The notes under the pieces were generated by a model. The model worked only from the letters and a program-made list of their open reading frames with translations. It was not told the origin of the DNA and searched no databases. A stretch of 64,000 nucleotides of DNA, from NCBI GenBank assembly GCA_027924585.1, contig BSBM01000151.1:9023501-9087500 (forward strand). Reading direction: 5' to 3'. This DNA is from Larix kaempferi (taxonomy: Eukaryota > Streptophyta > Pinopsida > Pinales > Pinaceae). The number at the start of each line of letters is the position of its first letter. The stretch's first letter is position 1. Shown one piece after another: positions 1 to 11,960 of the stretch. The position numbers and the translations under genes are program-made.

Positions 1-1468
1 AATACAACACTTTGCTCATGTTATGATACACTATGGATCTTTGTTGATGCAAGATTGATCTTTGTCATACTAAAACCCAAACTCAATTTGATTAGTAATC
101 ATTTACTGAGGGACATTCAAGGTCACTGTTGTTAGAGCTAGGACTGTTATATACTCCAAATCTGAGATACAATAAGGATATTTGTGGAGGATTTCTTTCA
201 CTGTTAACGTAATAGGCTCTATCTTCCATACCATGCTGGTCATTATCATTACCTTCTGGATCTGTTTTGGTATTGCAGAATTGTGATGCATACTACATTC
301 TTTTTGGGTAGCCATTGATGCAAAATCAAATCACTGTATCTAATAGAGTTGTTTTTATAACTTGTATGGATTAAAAATGTCATTATGTGTGTTTTTTGTG
401 CAATAAAGATACTATATTTTAAATTTTTTCATATTTGCCGAGTCTTTGCTGAGTCTTATCCGAGTCGCCGAGTCTGTCGAGTCCCAAGCTAGCCGAGTAT
501 TTGTCGAGTCCGCGTCTGACTACACTGCTAGCCTCATTTTATAACTGTGGAATTCGGTGGAAATTCTATCTCTGATTTCGGGTGTCTCTGAGGCAGAAAC
601 AGATCCGTAGGAGGATAGGTGTCTTACAGATGAAGGAGAGCTAGGGCCAATCAGGGATAAATTCTTCTTGTCATAGTTGCAATACTAAATGGTTGAAGTG
701 TTATGAAGTGTAAGTTCTGAAATTCGGTTGGAGTAAGTGTTCTGAGGCAGCCACAGTAGTGAAGAATTTTTTAGCTCTGTTTTGTAAGTTTTTATGTGCT
801 CAGAATTTCGTGGTAGGAACAACCTGTGAAGACAAGGTCTGGAATTCATGCAACAGAAGAATACACAATATTACAAAAATATGATGTTGTACATAGTGAT
901 GACATATATGCTCAAGAATACTCAGTGATGTTGTACACAATGATGTGCTAGAAATGTTTACTTAGTGATATGCTACAGTGATATGTCCTGACAGTGTTTG
1001 ACAGAGATAGTGAATGTTTGATTTGACAGTGACCTCCAACTGAGTGTGAGTTGAAGATTCTACTTTGACAGTGACAACCTTCATACAGAAAGCAAGTTGA
1101 TTGAGTTGATGACATGACAATGATGACATGTGACATGACAGTAATCAGTATGTAGTAGCAAGCTAGTCTTGTTTCTAAGGTTTGGACACCTCACCACTTC
1201 TTAGTTGGAGCTAAGAAAACCAGGCTGGGCCTTGGAATAGGAGTTGGTGCTGATGTAATCGCGAAGATTGAAGTCTTCCATTGTAATTCATATCAAATTA
1301 TAAATCAAGTTTACTATACTTGTCTTGTGATGTGTCTTTTATGATCTATGTGGATGACATGTTTATGTGAATGAATGATGATGTACTTAGTAGTGTAATA
1401 TGAATGATGAACTATGTCTAACAGTTTTAAGAAGTGAAAATTGCTAGAGTTGCTAGTACACTGATTCA
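1..1468 (-). mobile_element. possible LTR-retrotransposon 3' LTR remnant (minus strand)
   Basis: No gene is visible here. The only structural clue is at the right edge. Read on the minus strand, a purine tract (GAGAGGGGGGGTG, about 1469-1481) abuts sequence beginning TGAATCAGTG. That is how a polypurine tract meets a 3' LTR in plant Ty1/copia elements. If so, the LTR occupies part or all of this stretch. Its other end and a target duplication were not found, so the left limit is arbitrary. Positions 436-520 carry a cluster of degenerate GCCGAGTC/CGAGTC repeats. Short ORFs in this stretch do not resemble any protein. Confidence 0.3.
436..520. repeat. degenerate CGAGTC short-repeat cluster
   Basis: At least seven copies of (C/T)GAGTC, mostly as CCGAGTC or GTCGAGTC, lie within 85 bp at irregular spacing. 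Such clusters often occur near the ends of plant DNA transposons, but no terminal inverted repeat or target duplication was found to prove that here. Confidence 0.55.
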
Positions 1469-1507
1469 CCCCCCCTCTCAATGTACCATTGTGTTCAACA
1501 CCAACAA

Positions 1508-2264
1508 ATGGACACATATGGGCCATGAATAAACCATCTCGATCATTGTCTGCCCAACTGCATCCCGGATCCTGTGGTTGACTTGGTCAAACTTGGTTGA
1601 CTAGGTAAAAAATGATCAAAATGATGATCCAGATCACAAATAACTACTGCCGCAAGTACTAAAGGTTACGATATGCTCCTTCAATTAATCAGTAGCTAGA
1701 CTAAAGCTTAGAATGATGTTTAACTGACATAAGCATGTAAATAATATAAATAATATAAGTCCAGATCAAAGTAATTAGCTACTATAAACAGGATTTTCAA
1801 GTGTATACTCATTTGCTGACTTGAACAATTTGCTAAACATGGGTGAGGGTGGAAAAACAAAGGCTACGCTTTGGGAAAGACTTGACAACCTCAACACTGT
1901 AATATCTCGGATGAAGGAACCAGGGGAACCACCTATACATATACTGGATAGAAAATAACACGAGGAATGGTGGTGTCTCACAAATGGGTAGAGTGATGAG
2001 AATGCTTCCAATAGACTCTAGACAAGCAACCTTTTAGCAATTTATTTATTTGTCAGCTTTCACATTTAAGATTTAACATTTGTTTCACTTTATAGATTTT
2101 CACTAGCCAACCTCCAAGAGCAGGTGCCCTGAATAGTCTGGCAGGCCTCAAATAATGACTCAGTATGACCTCCATTGCTCGCCACCGTCCATATGTGTGA
2201 TGGAGTGACCACCCTGTTGCCTTGTAGGGGAAAACAACCTTACATCATACAAAGGATGAGTGCG
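1508..2264 (-). mobile_element. family A LTR fragment (host of the 2270-9717 insertion)
   Basis: This stretch matches other family A copies, for example 15315-16070, over landmarks such as the 'gggccatgaata' and 'gttgacttggt' segments and the block ending 'catacaaaggatgag'. It is interrupted at 2265-2269 by the A copy at 2270-9717 and resumes at 9723, where 'cttggccactgactagct' continues the order seen unbroken at 16077-16090. The left end is truncated against the element at 1-1507. There is no coding content. Confidence 0.7.
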
Positions 2265-4230
2265 TGTCCTGTTTTCACACAACTTGTAGTTGCCCCTAGA
2301 GGTATCCCATCCGGGACGGTAGAGGAGAATGGCAACTAAAGAGGTGACCCAAGAGATGCCACGGTTCCCAATGCAAGGTGGGAGTCACGTCAACCGAGGC
2401 ACTCTTCGCTTTAGGTCAGGGTGAAGCAAGACCTAGGGGGAGACCCTATAACCAATCACAGTTGATTGGACCCAAACAAAGGTTTCTAAGGATAAGTAAG
2501 TGAAGAGTTACGGAAACCAATGCAAGGTTGAGTGGACCTAGATGTTAAAGTATGGTTGAAGGTGGTTTGGGAGATTGTTAGTGTTTCAACCGATGTATGA
2601 TTTAGGCCACATAATTAGGTAAAATGATAAGGTGCATCACCATATGCTACACAAGTGGATCCTAATTTCTTGGGATATGTGAAATGGCTTGAAGTGGACC
2701 CACAAGGTGAAGCTAAGGGATGCAATTGGTACTAGAGATTATGTAATGAGTAGATCTATGGATCTAAGTTAAATCGAGGAGTACCCATGTACCGGATCTA
2801 GGGTTTGACACAATTCCCAAGGAGTGCGACTTGCTTTGAGGAGGACTAGTGCCTTGTTGGATGGGCTAATGGGGTCAAAAGGTATGTCAAAATGTAGATC
2901 GGGACACCTAGGAGCCAAGTCAAGTGGGCTAATTGAGATAGAATGGTTGGATCTTGCTATATCTAGGTTTTCATGAAATGACCCTAAATGGACCACAATC
3001 CCTTGAAACAAGGAATGCTACCCCCAAGGCAGATCGTCACAAGATGATACTCTAGACCTAGGTTTCAAGGTATGGCCATTCCAAATCCACAAAAATCTCC
3101 AACACCCACGTCCTCAAAGTGGGCAAACTCACTCACCCAAGGGAGTGCGACCTTGCTCAAGGAGGGTTAAAAGAGGGGTTAAGTGGACAAAACCAAGTCC
3201 AATGGCCACCAAACTGTATATCCAAGTAGCTTATGCACCGATCTATGTGGATCTAAAAAATCATGTTAATCCAAGGGTTAGATCTTACTAGATCTGAGTT
3301 TTAAGGTGCCAAGAAATTCAAAAGGGGGTTTTAATCCCTTAAAACGTGGAATGATGCCCACAAGGTAGAAAAAACCAAAGTAACAGTCTGGGTATAGGTT
3401 ATCAAGTGTGTAGATTGCAAATCAAGTGGGATCTCACCTACCCATGAGCTAGATCTAGCCAAAACAAGCCTCTCCAAGGAAGTGCGATTTGGTTCAAGAG
3501 GGCATTTTTGCCTTGAAAAGTGTGTCAATTTTAACCCAATCACCACCAAACTATAGATCCCACTAGGGGTGGATGCTATAGAGGTGGGTTTTTAATATCT
3601 CTTCAAAAGCAAGGCTAGATCTAAGTAGATCTAAGAAAAACCAAAAAACAAGGGTTTTAATCAATTAGGGTTTTTATGATCTAGAAATTATGGATGATTC
3701 AAGGAAGAAGAAGATCATACCTTTGGAGCATACCTGGATAAAGAGATGAATGCTAGTTGAGACGAGGATTACTTTTGCCAAACATCAAATGGAGAATTGT
3801 TGAAGTCCTCTTGCCAAATCGATTTTTCCAAGCCACATATGAGTCCCTTTAACCTGTCAAAACCAAGGAGCAAAGCATCAATCAGTTTAACATGTTGAAG
3901 GTAGATACAAGCAAGAGAGAGATAAGCATAGAATAGTTGGCACAAAGACAAAACTACTCCCTATTTAACCAAAACGTCTTCCTCCAAGTTTGAAGGGCAA
4001 GCCTCCCCACCAATTCGCACTTGTCAAAAACGTCCTCTTAACCTGTAAAAAAGATATGGCAAATATGCAAGATAGCTACAATAGATCCTCCAGTGCAATG
4101 GACAAAAGTATTTACAATCAAAACAACCAACATCCACTCCAATCCAAGCATGTACTCCAAAAGATAGAAATTTTATTCCAAGAGCCAAGAGCCAAAAATC
4201 TCTAGATGATTTTACAATGAGAGGCTCCCT

Positions 4231-4239
4231 CCTTAAATA
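4231..4239 (-). promoter_or_regulatory. TATA-like box of family A LTR
   Basis: The minus strand reads TATTTAAGG, followed by a purine-rich GAGGGAGCC stretch. The same arrangement occurs at the corresponding place in the copies at 31865, 35320, 44905, 49739 and 52775. Conservation among diverged copies supports a real LTR promoter and fixes the sense strand. Confidence 0.5.
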
Positions 4240-5978
4240 GGATGGGGAGAGAGTACAATCCTAACCACTTTTTACATGAGTGGCTAAGATTAAAAGATCA
4301 AAAGATCTAATCAACGGCTAATAATAAATCATAGCAACACATCACATGGATCACCCAATATAATGATGACGTCCCAACTAAATGGTACAAAGGGAGTATG
4401 ACGTCATCCACTAGAGGGGTAAAAGTACAAAAATCCACCTCATAATGACTAGGACATAAGAAAATAAGCACATGGTGGGGCTAGGAGGTATCAATCCTTA
4501 CTAGCTCATCCCCAAGGCACAATAAAATAATAAAATATGTCCAAGATAATATAAATGATCAAATCTGTCCTCAGAATCTGTGACAGACAAGTAGTAAAAG
4601 ACCTCCTGTGATCACTGTAGGCCTACCCACATGGTGAAAACTGGCTGGAAGATAGTGGGATCATCCTGGAAGACCTCTATGAAAACCAAATGCCAAAACC
4701 TTGCCTCAATTGCCCAAATCGATTTCCTCAGTGACCACTTTATCCCATTTTTTAACTGCCTCGGTAACTGTGAAAGTGCCAAAACTTCCTCCTAGGGCAT
4801 CTGCGCTGTCCATCTGAGCTCACCAGGCTCTCCAGAAGGGGGGGTGAATGGTAAAAACAAGTGGCTGGACCACCCCCTCCTCATACAGCGCCCTAGGTGA
4901 ACTGGCCTCTCATGGCCCCTGCTGCTCAGGCTGGGAAATCAGCCCCAAATCTGGTCAACAAGTGTAAAACTGCATCAATCACTGCCAGGAGTGCCTGGAA
5001 CTGAAAGATAAGTGTCTCAATGGATCCAGAAGACCCAAATCTACTAGGAATGTGTACTCATACACCATGGGTTGCCCTAATGGGCCAGCTGTAGGGTCCA
5101 CCATATATGGACAGTGCGTAATCTGATGATCTGAAATAATAATAAGGCCTGCTGAACTGCATCAATCATCATCTGAACCATATGGCATCATCATCAAGCA
5201 TGTGGGACCATCAATCATCATCAATAGGTATATATATATGGCCCACATCATCACGGAGCCCAATAATATACAACCAAGGATAAATCACATCGGTAGACTA
5301 AGACATGCTTCTCTAATCATTCTCATAGCCAAGCTCAAAGTACAACATCCATTTAGTGGCATTAATTAAGTTAGCATATTCCTTTGTTATATAATATTAC
5401 TTGCACAATAGTTCAAATGACAAACTCACCCATTGGACATGGTCAAACTGCTAGTGAAGGGTGAAGGCTAGGAACAACGTTGGGCCAAGGGGTTGACTTG
5501 TCTAACTCAACTCAAAAATACTTTGGACTGGGAGAATGGGGGAAGCTACAAACTCTGTGTTGGACAAATAACACGGGGGATGGCTGTGCCTCACAAATGG
5601 ATAAGTTGTTCAGAGAGTTCTTATTCAACTTAGGCATCATGTCTACATCAAGTTGATCCAGGTTCATTAGGATCCTTCAATTTCATTCCATGGCCTTTTT
5701 GGCCTACATAACCCTTCGGATCTCAGGTGTGCTGATAAGCACAACTAGTTGCAGCTTGTTACCCCCCATTTGACAGGGATGTCCACAGGCCAGAGCACCA
5801 TTTTGCAGCGGTTAGTGTGATTTCTTGATTGACGGAGGAAGTATAAAGATCAGATCAGCATCAGTGTCGGTTTTGGTTTCCAGAGAAGGTGGATGTGTCC
5901 CGTTCAGGCGTTGAATGGATGAAAGTGCTTCTGTAGCAGGAAGGAAGGATAGGTTTCCTACACAGAGAATGTGAGTGG

Positions 5979-6192
5979 AATGATCCAGTTGCAGCAAAGC
6001 TCTTGAATAAAGCTGGTGAGGTGCCATCACTTATTCCTCCTGAAGATGAAATTATAAAAACTCTGTATGTGGGTGGGCTTAATTCAATGATTACTGAGGC
6101 TGATCTCAAGGCCAACTTCTATGCATATGGTGAAATTGAGTCCATCAGACTTGTCTTTTAAAGGAGCATGTGCATTTGTTACATATACAACC
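5979..6192 (+). pseudogene. RRM fragment of RBM22/MAC5-type CCCH zinc-finger splicing factor
   Basis: The plus strand encodes a segment that runs NDPVAAKLLNKAGEVPSL, then a PPEDE linker, then the RNP2-like TLYVGGL and a stretch ending GEIESIRLVF. This is the region joining the CCCH finger to the RRM in plant homologues of human RBM22 (Arabidopsis MAC5 type, a spliceosomal RNA-binding protein). A TAA stop at 6159-6161 and a +1 shift follow, after which GACAFVTYTT continues the RRM's RNP1 strand from 6163 before a TGA at 6193. Upstream, 5893-5920 reads like a worn CPFRR remnant of the zinc finger. Only about 70 residues of a protein of several hundred are present, with a frameshift and stops, so it is a dead captured fragment. 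Homology is recognised from the family motifs; no search was run. Confidence 0.75.
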
Positions 6193-6298
6193 TGATATTC
6201 CAGCTTTTATTTGTTTGCCCCTTAACATATGTTTAAATCAACCTTCATCAGTACGTGAGCTGTATAAGATAAATGCATACAGGAGAAAATTGTAAGGA

Positions 6299-7020
6299 TT
6301 GTTTGAGGTCATGTATTGGCAGGTAAAGCACTTGCATACCACAAGAAGGTCAGCAAATCTTTCTTCCAGGTCATATTCAGTATCTTCTACAGAAAAGGCA
6401 GAGGCCAGCAAAAGTAATATAATTAGGAATGTCAAACAGTTCAAGAGGTCGACATCTGTGGGCTATGAGGAGTGTCTACCATTTTTCAAAGTTTACGAAA
6501 GTCTCAGCACATCTGAAACAGTTGTGATTCCAGAGTATATGACAGAGCATGCAGCATTCCTGAAAGGTATCAAAGGAAATGAGGGTGATGTAAGTGTTGC
6601 ACAAATTGGCATTCCAAAGTCTATGATTTCTCGGTTAACACTAAAAGCCTGGAAAGGTCTTTGCTTTGGCAAAATCCATAGAATGCTGCTATCCGGAAAA
6701 ACTTCCATATTTGGTAATGCAAAAGCTGTACAAGGTGGAAGATAATATGCTCTCACTTAGCCTCTTCATAGATCGATGTGGCAACCGTATGATTAAGCTA
6801 TCAGATGATAGTGATGGCTGTTGGTGCCATTTGACTCTTGAATCAATTATTAAGGCACCAGCTTCTTGTAGATGATAAATTGGTCTGCTATATAAACCTA
6901 TTGATTGATGAAACACCACTCCTTCATCGCGCTGTTGAAGAATTAGTATTTGTTGCTCAGAAATTTAGCAGATCGCGGCATGTCCCGAAGGAAGTAGATG
7001 CAGAGCTCAGTTTTGAGTGA
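6299..7020 (+). pseudogene. unidentified host-like gene fragment inside the B-like element
   Basis: Two open stretches in different frames look protein-like rather than random. 6299-6745 (148 codons from ATG) includes VGYEECLPFFKVYESLS and EYMTEHAAFLKGIKG. 6838-7020 includes DDKLVCYINLLIDETPLLH followed by RAVEELVFVAQKF and ends at a TGA. Base composition and the absence of stops in the first stretch suggest an old coding sequence, possibly with introns (a gtaaag donor-like site at 6322). The family is not recognised. It sits directly downstream of the splicing-factor fragment inside the same TG...CA insertion, so it was probably captured with it. It is not expected to make a working product. 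Confidence 0.4.
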
Positions 7021-8050
7021 AATACACAGGCACGTAATGAGACAGAGCAATCTAGCTCGACCTTTCTAAAAAGGAGAAAATTTCGCGCAGTATACTAGCT
7101 ATTGTTAGGTTTGGAATGTTGATAGTAAACCCGTGTTCTTTCACTTGGCGGCTTGCATATTCCATTCTGTCAAGGTTTAGTAACCGATCGATTATTCGGC
7201 CATTACAGATGCAGTAAGTCGTGGCAGCCGGCGTGAGTTTTTTTTGAGAGAAGACTGTGACTTGTGAATGACTCAGAGTTCGTATTCACCAACGTATCAA
7301 GTAGTTCGCGAGTTCATAATAAATGCCGAGTTTCGGTATCAGCGCGGTCCTGCGTTTATTCACGCTATTAGCAGCAGCAGTTCGTATCATTTTTCTGCTT
7401 CCTTCACGCTTAGCTTGGGGAGCTTTTTCCACAAATACACTCATACGACGCTACAATCCCGTTCCTTTTCCGTATTATATGCTCGAATTTTTAGCAGCTG
7501 ATCAATTTTTGCTATCAACGCCAATACCACGGCTCGCGAATTCATGGGTGCTCGGGGCTCAACGAAATTGATAGCCGAGCTTACAAACAGAGATAAACGC
7601 TATCATCTCAGTCGAGCTCGGGGTTCAGAGTCTTCACGTTTCAAACAGCCAGTTGTGAGGAGGATTCAAATGCTCGATGTTCAAGTGAAACAGCCACGGT
7701 GGAAGTTAGGCTGATCGGGTGGTCACACCTAGGGCATCCGTGTTTTCCTATGTAGCAGCCAGTTTCACTAAAGGTCGACCTCGTGTCTAGCATTTAATCA
7801 GCTATTTGGGGTATCCTTTCCATACGTGGAGTTTGGAGAAGCGGCCAATATTGCATAAAAGTGCAGATTACTGAGAAACTCGGGTTCTTATTGCAGTACG
7901 TTTTGGGTTTTGAAACAGACAGTCAAAACTGGAGTTCCACTAATTTGAAGGTCATGCATGCGTTGGAGAGAAAAAAGTGGATCTTCACTTTTATTATTAT
8001 TATTTTATTGTTGTTTATTTGTTAGGAGAGCTTGTTCTTTTTTTTGGGCC

Positions 8051-8057
8051 TATAAAG
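8051..8057 (+). promoter_or_regulatory. TATA box in the B-like element
   Basis: TATAAAG lies in GGGCCTATAAAGAGGCC, about 670 bp before the 3' end of the element. In the related element at 54462-59071 a TATAAAA occupies the corresponding role at 56186. If functional, the gene fragments lie upstream of the start site, in the U3-equivalent. Confidence 0.4.
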
Positions 8058-9722
8058 AGGCCAGCTTTATCTATTGTAACGGATGGAAAAATTCTGGGTT
8101 TTCTCTCCTTGTCGAGCTTAATGAAAAAATCAGCTGGGTTTGTGGACAGATTTGAGCATCCTTCATGTGCTTGTGTGATGTATTTCAAATTGTAGAATGA
8201 ATCTAGCTTGTGAGGGCTTTATCAAGCACAATAGATTAGCCATTTAGGATTAAGTTGGTTAATTATGCTTGAACAATTAGTTTCTCAATGGACATCAGTA
8301 TTCGGTTGTACGAAATGTTGATTAAGATTTTGATTGTTTATGCATTCTAGATTCGTCTCACTTTTTATGAAGCATAAAGCCTCCATGAGCCCTCTTTTGA
8401 CTCCATTTCCCCTTCTTGTACTGGCACTGGTCTCTCCCTGAGGATTGATCTTCCCTTTTTTTCCATCACCCATTTGAAAACTATCTTTGTTACATCCGTT
8501 TCTCTAAGGCAGCCTCTTCCATTCACCTTGCCCGTTACTGTACTTGCCTTAGCGATCCTATTTTAGGGATACCCCCCTAGTGTTGGAGAAGAGCCAACCT
8601 GAAGCAAAGAGGAGAGGAGTGTGGTGACATTGGCCTCTCTCCTGAGAGAGTTGTCATTTCGGCTGGTGTGTTGCATTTTGGGCTTTTAAAACGACACGCA
8701 TGCCATTTCGGAGGACAACACAGCTTGCATCCAGGGCATGTTTTCAAATACATATAAGGTCAGCAATTGTTTAGATATAACTTTTAAGAACCATTTCTTT
8801 TTGGACCTTTCTTATACTCTTCGAGGAGTATTTTTAGCTGTTCATCGCTCTTGCCCTTTTTTTAGTTTCCATGGGTGAATTTATAAGTTTCCATAGGTAG
8901 AACATGAGCTTTCAGTTTTAGCCAACAACATCTCAAGTGACTAGGGGGAGTTCGAGCCAATGCCAAACATCGGGACAACCGACCAGAATGATTTAGGCCT
9001 ACAATCCAACTCACCAGAGACAAGTTTTGTCACCAACTTAGAGCCGAGACACTGAATATATAGGGATGCGGTCCAAACACAGAGGTAGAAAAATGGGGAA
9101 GTCCTCAGTATCAGAAAGTCAAATGAGATAGGTCAAGGTATAAAGTCAGATAGGAAAGTCATGTATGGATGGAGTCAAGTGAATATGGAGCCTACACTAG
9201 CAGACAACTGGTGTCAGGAAAGACCATATCTATGTAAGGTGGAAAACCAGTGGGTTTGGTTAAATGACCTAAATGTGCAAGCAATTGTCCATTTTATAAT
9301 TTATAGTTCATTTTAAACAGTTTGCCACATCATGAATAATATACCAAGCAGATGCTGTGATCATGACTAAATCAACAAGATAATAATCCACAGTCAGTGA
9401 TATAGCATCCATAGATCATATAACATCATCATAGTAAGAAACACATATACCATCTGAAACACTGCTGCAATACATCTCTAAGCATTGAACTGAAACTGTA
9501 TGGGATAAAGTGTCACATCGGTCATCAAATCTGAACTCTCAAGGCTCAGCCTTGACACAAGGTCTAACATAAGTCTGAATAATACACTGCTCTGATCATG
9601 AGTGATCACAAAATATACAATCATCATAGCCGTGCTCTGAATAATGGAAGCTCTGGAATGTGCAGATATCTATCTGCTAAACAAGGATAGTAGCCCTGCT
9701 ACTATGGTGTGATAACATGTCC

Positions 9723-9993
9723 CTTGGCCACTGACTAGCTAATATAGATATGCAAGGTAGTGTTTAGCAACATTGTTTATGCTGACTAAGCATTCCTTAG
9801 ATATAGCATTTAAGATTCGATGCTCTAGTGTTTAGCAACACTGTTTGTAGGAATACTTGGTTTCGTCGGCTAGAGTAGAACAACCACTATGACTAAAATC
9901 ACACACTCCATAGCCGAGACACAATGCAAACTGAGAATCTATCCAACACAGAGGTCTAGGTGGAGAAGTCCTCGAGATCACTAACTAAGGTAT
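9723..9993 (-). mobile_element. family A fragment, continuation of 1508-2264
   Basis: It resumes the copy broken at 2265 ('cttggccactgactagct...gtgtttagcaacactg...agtcctcgagatcac') and is itself interrupted at 9994 by another A copy in the opposite orientation. The five bases before that copy are GGTAT. Confidence 0.65.
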
Positions 9994-10781
9994 TGTTATC
10001 ACATACATAGTAGCTGGGCTACCATGTCAGCAGAGCAAATATCTGCACTTTTCAGAGCTTTGCCTTTACACTTTTTCAGTGAGATCAACTATGATGAACA
10101 ACATTATTTATGATCACTCACACATTGGATCATCTCTGTATCAGACATTTAGTAGACCTTTTGCCAAGGCTGAGCCTTGAGACCTCAGATTTGATGACTG
10201 ATATGGCCTTTTATTCCATATAGTTGCAATGCAGTTTTCGGTATTTCAGATACAGTGTTCTCAGTGGTTATGGTTGGTTCAGATTACAGATATTGATTGA
10301 TGACCCTGTATATATATGATGTGCATTGATGTTATTACCTTGTTGTTTAGGTCATTTTGATAGCATTGACTTGGTATAAAGTAATTATGATGTGGCAGTG
10401 TATTAAAATTGAAATGAAATTGGTTGTTATGGATTACATGTATTGGTTGTATTATTGACATTTGGGAACCCTTGTTGTATACTTGTTGATCTTTACCTTC
10501 ATATGAATGTGAACATGATCATTTAGTGTCTTCCTGACCTGCTTGCTTAGGCACCATCTTCACTTGTCTCCATCCATCAATTTGTCATTTCCCCATATAT
10601 TGATCTTCACCCTGACTTACACCTTGACTTGTGATATGGAGGATCTTCCCCGCTTTTGCCTCTGTGTTGGACTTGCATCCATGTTTATTTTGTGTCTCGG
10701 CTCTGAGTTGTCAACAAAACTTGCCCTTGGTGAGTTGGATTTTATGCCTTTATCATTCTAGTCGGTTGCCCCGATGTGTGG
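9994..10781 (+). mobile_element. family A LTR 5' part, sense, truncated by B element
   Basis: It begins TGTTATCACATACATAG followed by the imperfect palindrome GTAGCTGGGCTAC, the 5' end seen in other sense copies (47143, 23868, 42378). It runs in the same order as 42378-43130 up to 'gttgccccgatgtgtgg', where the B-family terminus at 10782 replaces it. Confidence 0.65.
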
Positions 10782-11960
10782 TGTTGCTCGCCGATGTGCA
10801 CACCAGCAGCATAAATCTTTCGAAAGCTGTTTCCCAAGGGGGAAAAGTGTGGCCTTGGGGGCAAGCAAAGAGTCAGGTGCTGTCACGTGATCTCGACTCC
10901 TTCGTTTAGGCAAACTCCTAACGAAGCCAAGGGGGGTAAACCCTATAAAGAGTTTCTAAGGCTCTTGTGTTTTAAAAGTTTTTGTGATGTATGATGCGGA
11001 TGGGTGTTTTTTAGGAGTTTTTATGATTTACAATAACAGATTAATGATCCAAGCATGTACTTGCAAAATTGATGAAGATACACAACCACTGACAATGACA
11101 ATTTAAATATAAAGCATCCACAACATAATATGGTTTAAACAGATAAAACAAATGCTCCAGATAGATAAATAAGCAAACTAAATACTGAATTGAAGGACCA
11201 GTGCCAAATGGAGTCAATGTAGTGCTTGGGATGCTTGATACATGTCTTGGGTGTGCTTGAGAACTGTTTTGCGAGTGCTCTTGGTAAATTTTATTGTAAA
11301 TTTTAAGATGAGTTTAATTATTAATGGGAAGGGGATCTCCAAGATATACCTTGCGGTACTGGAGATATGTCGGGAGAATAGTCTAAGTGGTTCCGTACAA
11401 GGACATGTTGGCTGGCCGGAGTCTCGAGAGCTTGTTCAACACTACACCAACCAGGGATGTAGTCTAACGGTGCCCTTAAGGTCTCGGTCTAGGGGTTCAA
11501 GTGTCCCCAGGCAGAATTTGCCTACTTTCAACTATTTGACGATCAACGCCGGATTTTCGTTGGTTTATATGGGAGAGTGTTTTATTATGGTTGAAGTGAT
11601 TTAAATGTGGAGAATTAATAAGTCTATACTGTTTATGAGTATCCCACAAGTGGGTAGAGCATATGCAGTATAGTAAATGTAAATTCCAATTTTATTAGGT
11701 GTTGTGAACAAGAACCATCGACCCTCCGATAGAGAGCACTCTTGATCCGCCTTATGGCAAGATTCAAGAGATTTATGAAAGATAAAAAATGCTTGAAAAT
11801 GAACTCTACACTACCCAAGAGTCTCTTTCAGGTCTAAGACCGTACTCGAGAAAGGAAGGGTGTTAGCAAAAATAAATAAAAGAACTCTCCGACAGAGAGC
11901 ACTCTTGATTTGCCTTATGGCAAGATTGAAGAGATTTTATTTTATGGTAATTGCTCTAGT
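10782..11960 (-). mobile_element. family B LTR 3' end, antisense
   Basis: It starts TGTTGCTCGCCGATG. On the minus strand it carries the same landmarks as the 3' part of the B element at 58000-59071: the CCCCCTTGGCTTCGTTAGGAG block (near 10930 here), GTGACAG, GCTTGCCCCCAAGGCCACAC, and the 'agagtgctctctgtcggagag' segment (near 11890 here). It is therefore the terminal part of a minus-oriented B LTR. Its inner limit is uncertain. ORFs here are not convincing. Confidence 0.6.

Larger units (their letters stand above)
5757..8720 (+). mobile_element. family B-like LTR element carrying host gene fragments
   Basis: This 2.96-kb insertion begins TGTTACCCCCC and ends GGAGGACAACA. It is flanked by CAGCT at 5752-5756 and 8721-8725. 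Other family A copies, such as the site near 33440, show the uninterrupted sequence. The ends resemble the B element at 54462-59071 (TGTTACC...GCGGACAACA). The stretch around 8572-8630 (AGGGATACCCCCC...GTGACA) aligns loosely with that element's 3' part at 58900-58960. A TATA box lies at 8051. Between about 5850 and 7020 are decayed host gene pieces. No pair of direct LTRs was found inside it, so it is either a solo LTR whose upstream part holds foreign sequence, or an atypical non-autonomous element. From 7021 to 8040 nothing was recognised. Confidence 0.65.
2270..9717 (-). mobile_element. family A solo-LTR-like element, complete, split by nested element
   Basis: The copy starts TGTTTTCACACAAC and ends ATGGTGTGATAACA. 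It is flanked by the identical 5-bp sequence TGTCC at 2265-2269 and 9718-9722, and the uninterrupted empty site survives in a related copy near 16070. TG...CA ends with a 5-bp target duplication are the signature of an LTR retroelement. Removing the nested insertion at 5757-8720 and its duplicated 5 bp leaves about 4.48 kb, nearly the same as the complete copy at 42378-46849 (4472 bp). No primer-binding site, polypurine tract or internal coding region is visible, so it behaves as a solo LTR. The minus strand is called sense because a TATTTAAGG box lies at 4231-4239 on that strand. Confidence 0.8.

Noticed and set aside
5757-8720. Interpretation of the gene-fragment carrier as a Helitron or Pack-MULE
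   Set aside because: Ends are TG...CA with a 5-bp duplication. There is no 5' TC or 3' CTRR end, no 9-bp duplication and no long terminal inverted repeat.
2270-9717. Treating this span as a full-length LTR retrotransposon with two LTRs
   Set aside because: After removing the nested element it has the same length as single copies elsewhere and shows no direct repeat of its own ends.
11242-11604. 120-codon plus-strand ORF
   Set aside because: Lies antisense in a family B LTR terminus, no recognisable motif, no conservation in the related copy at 58300.
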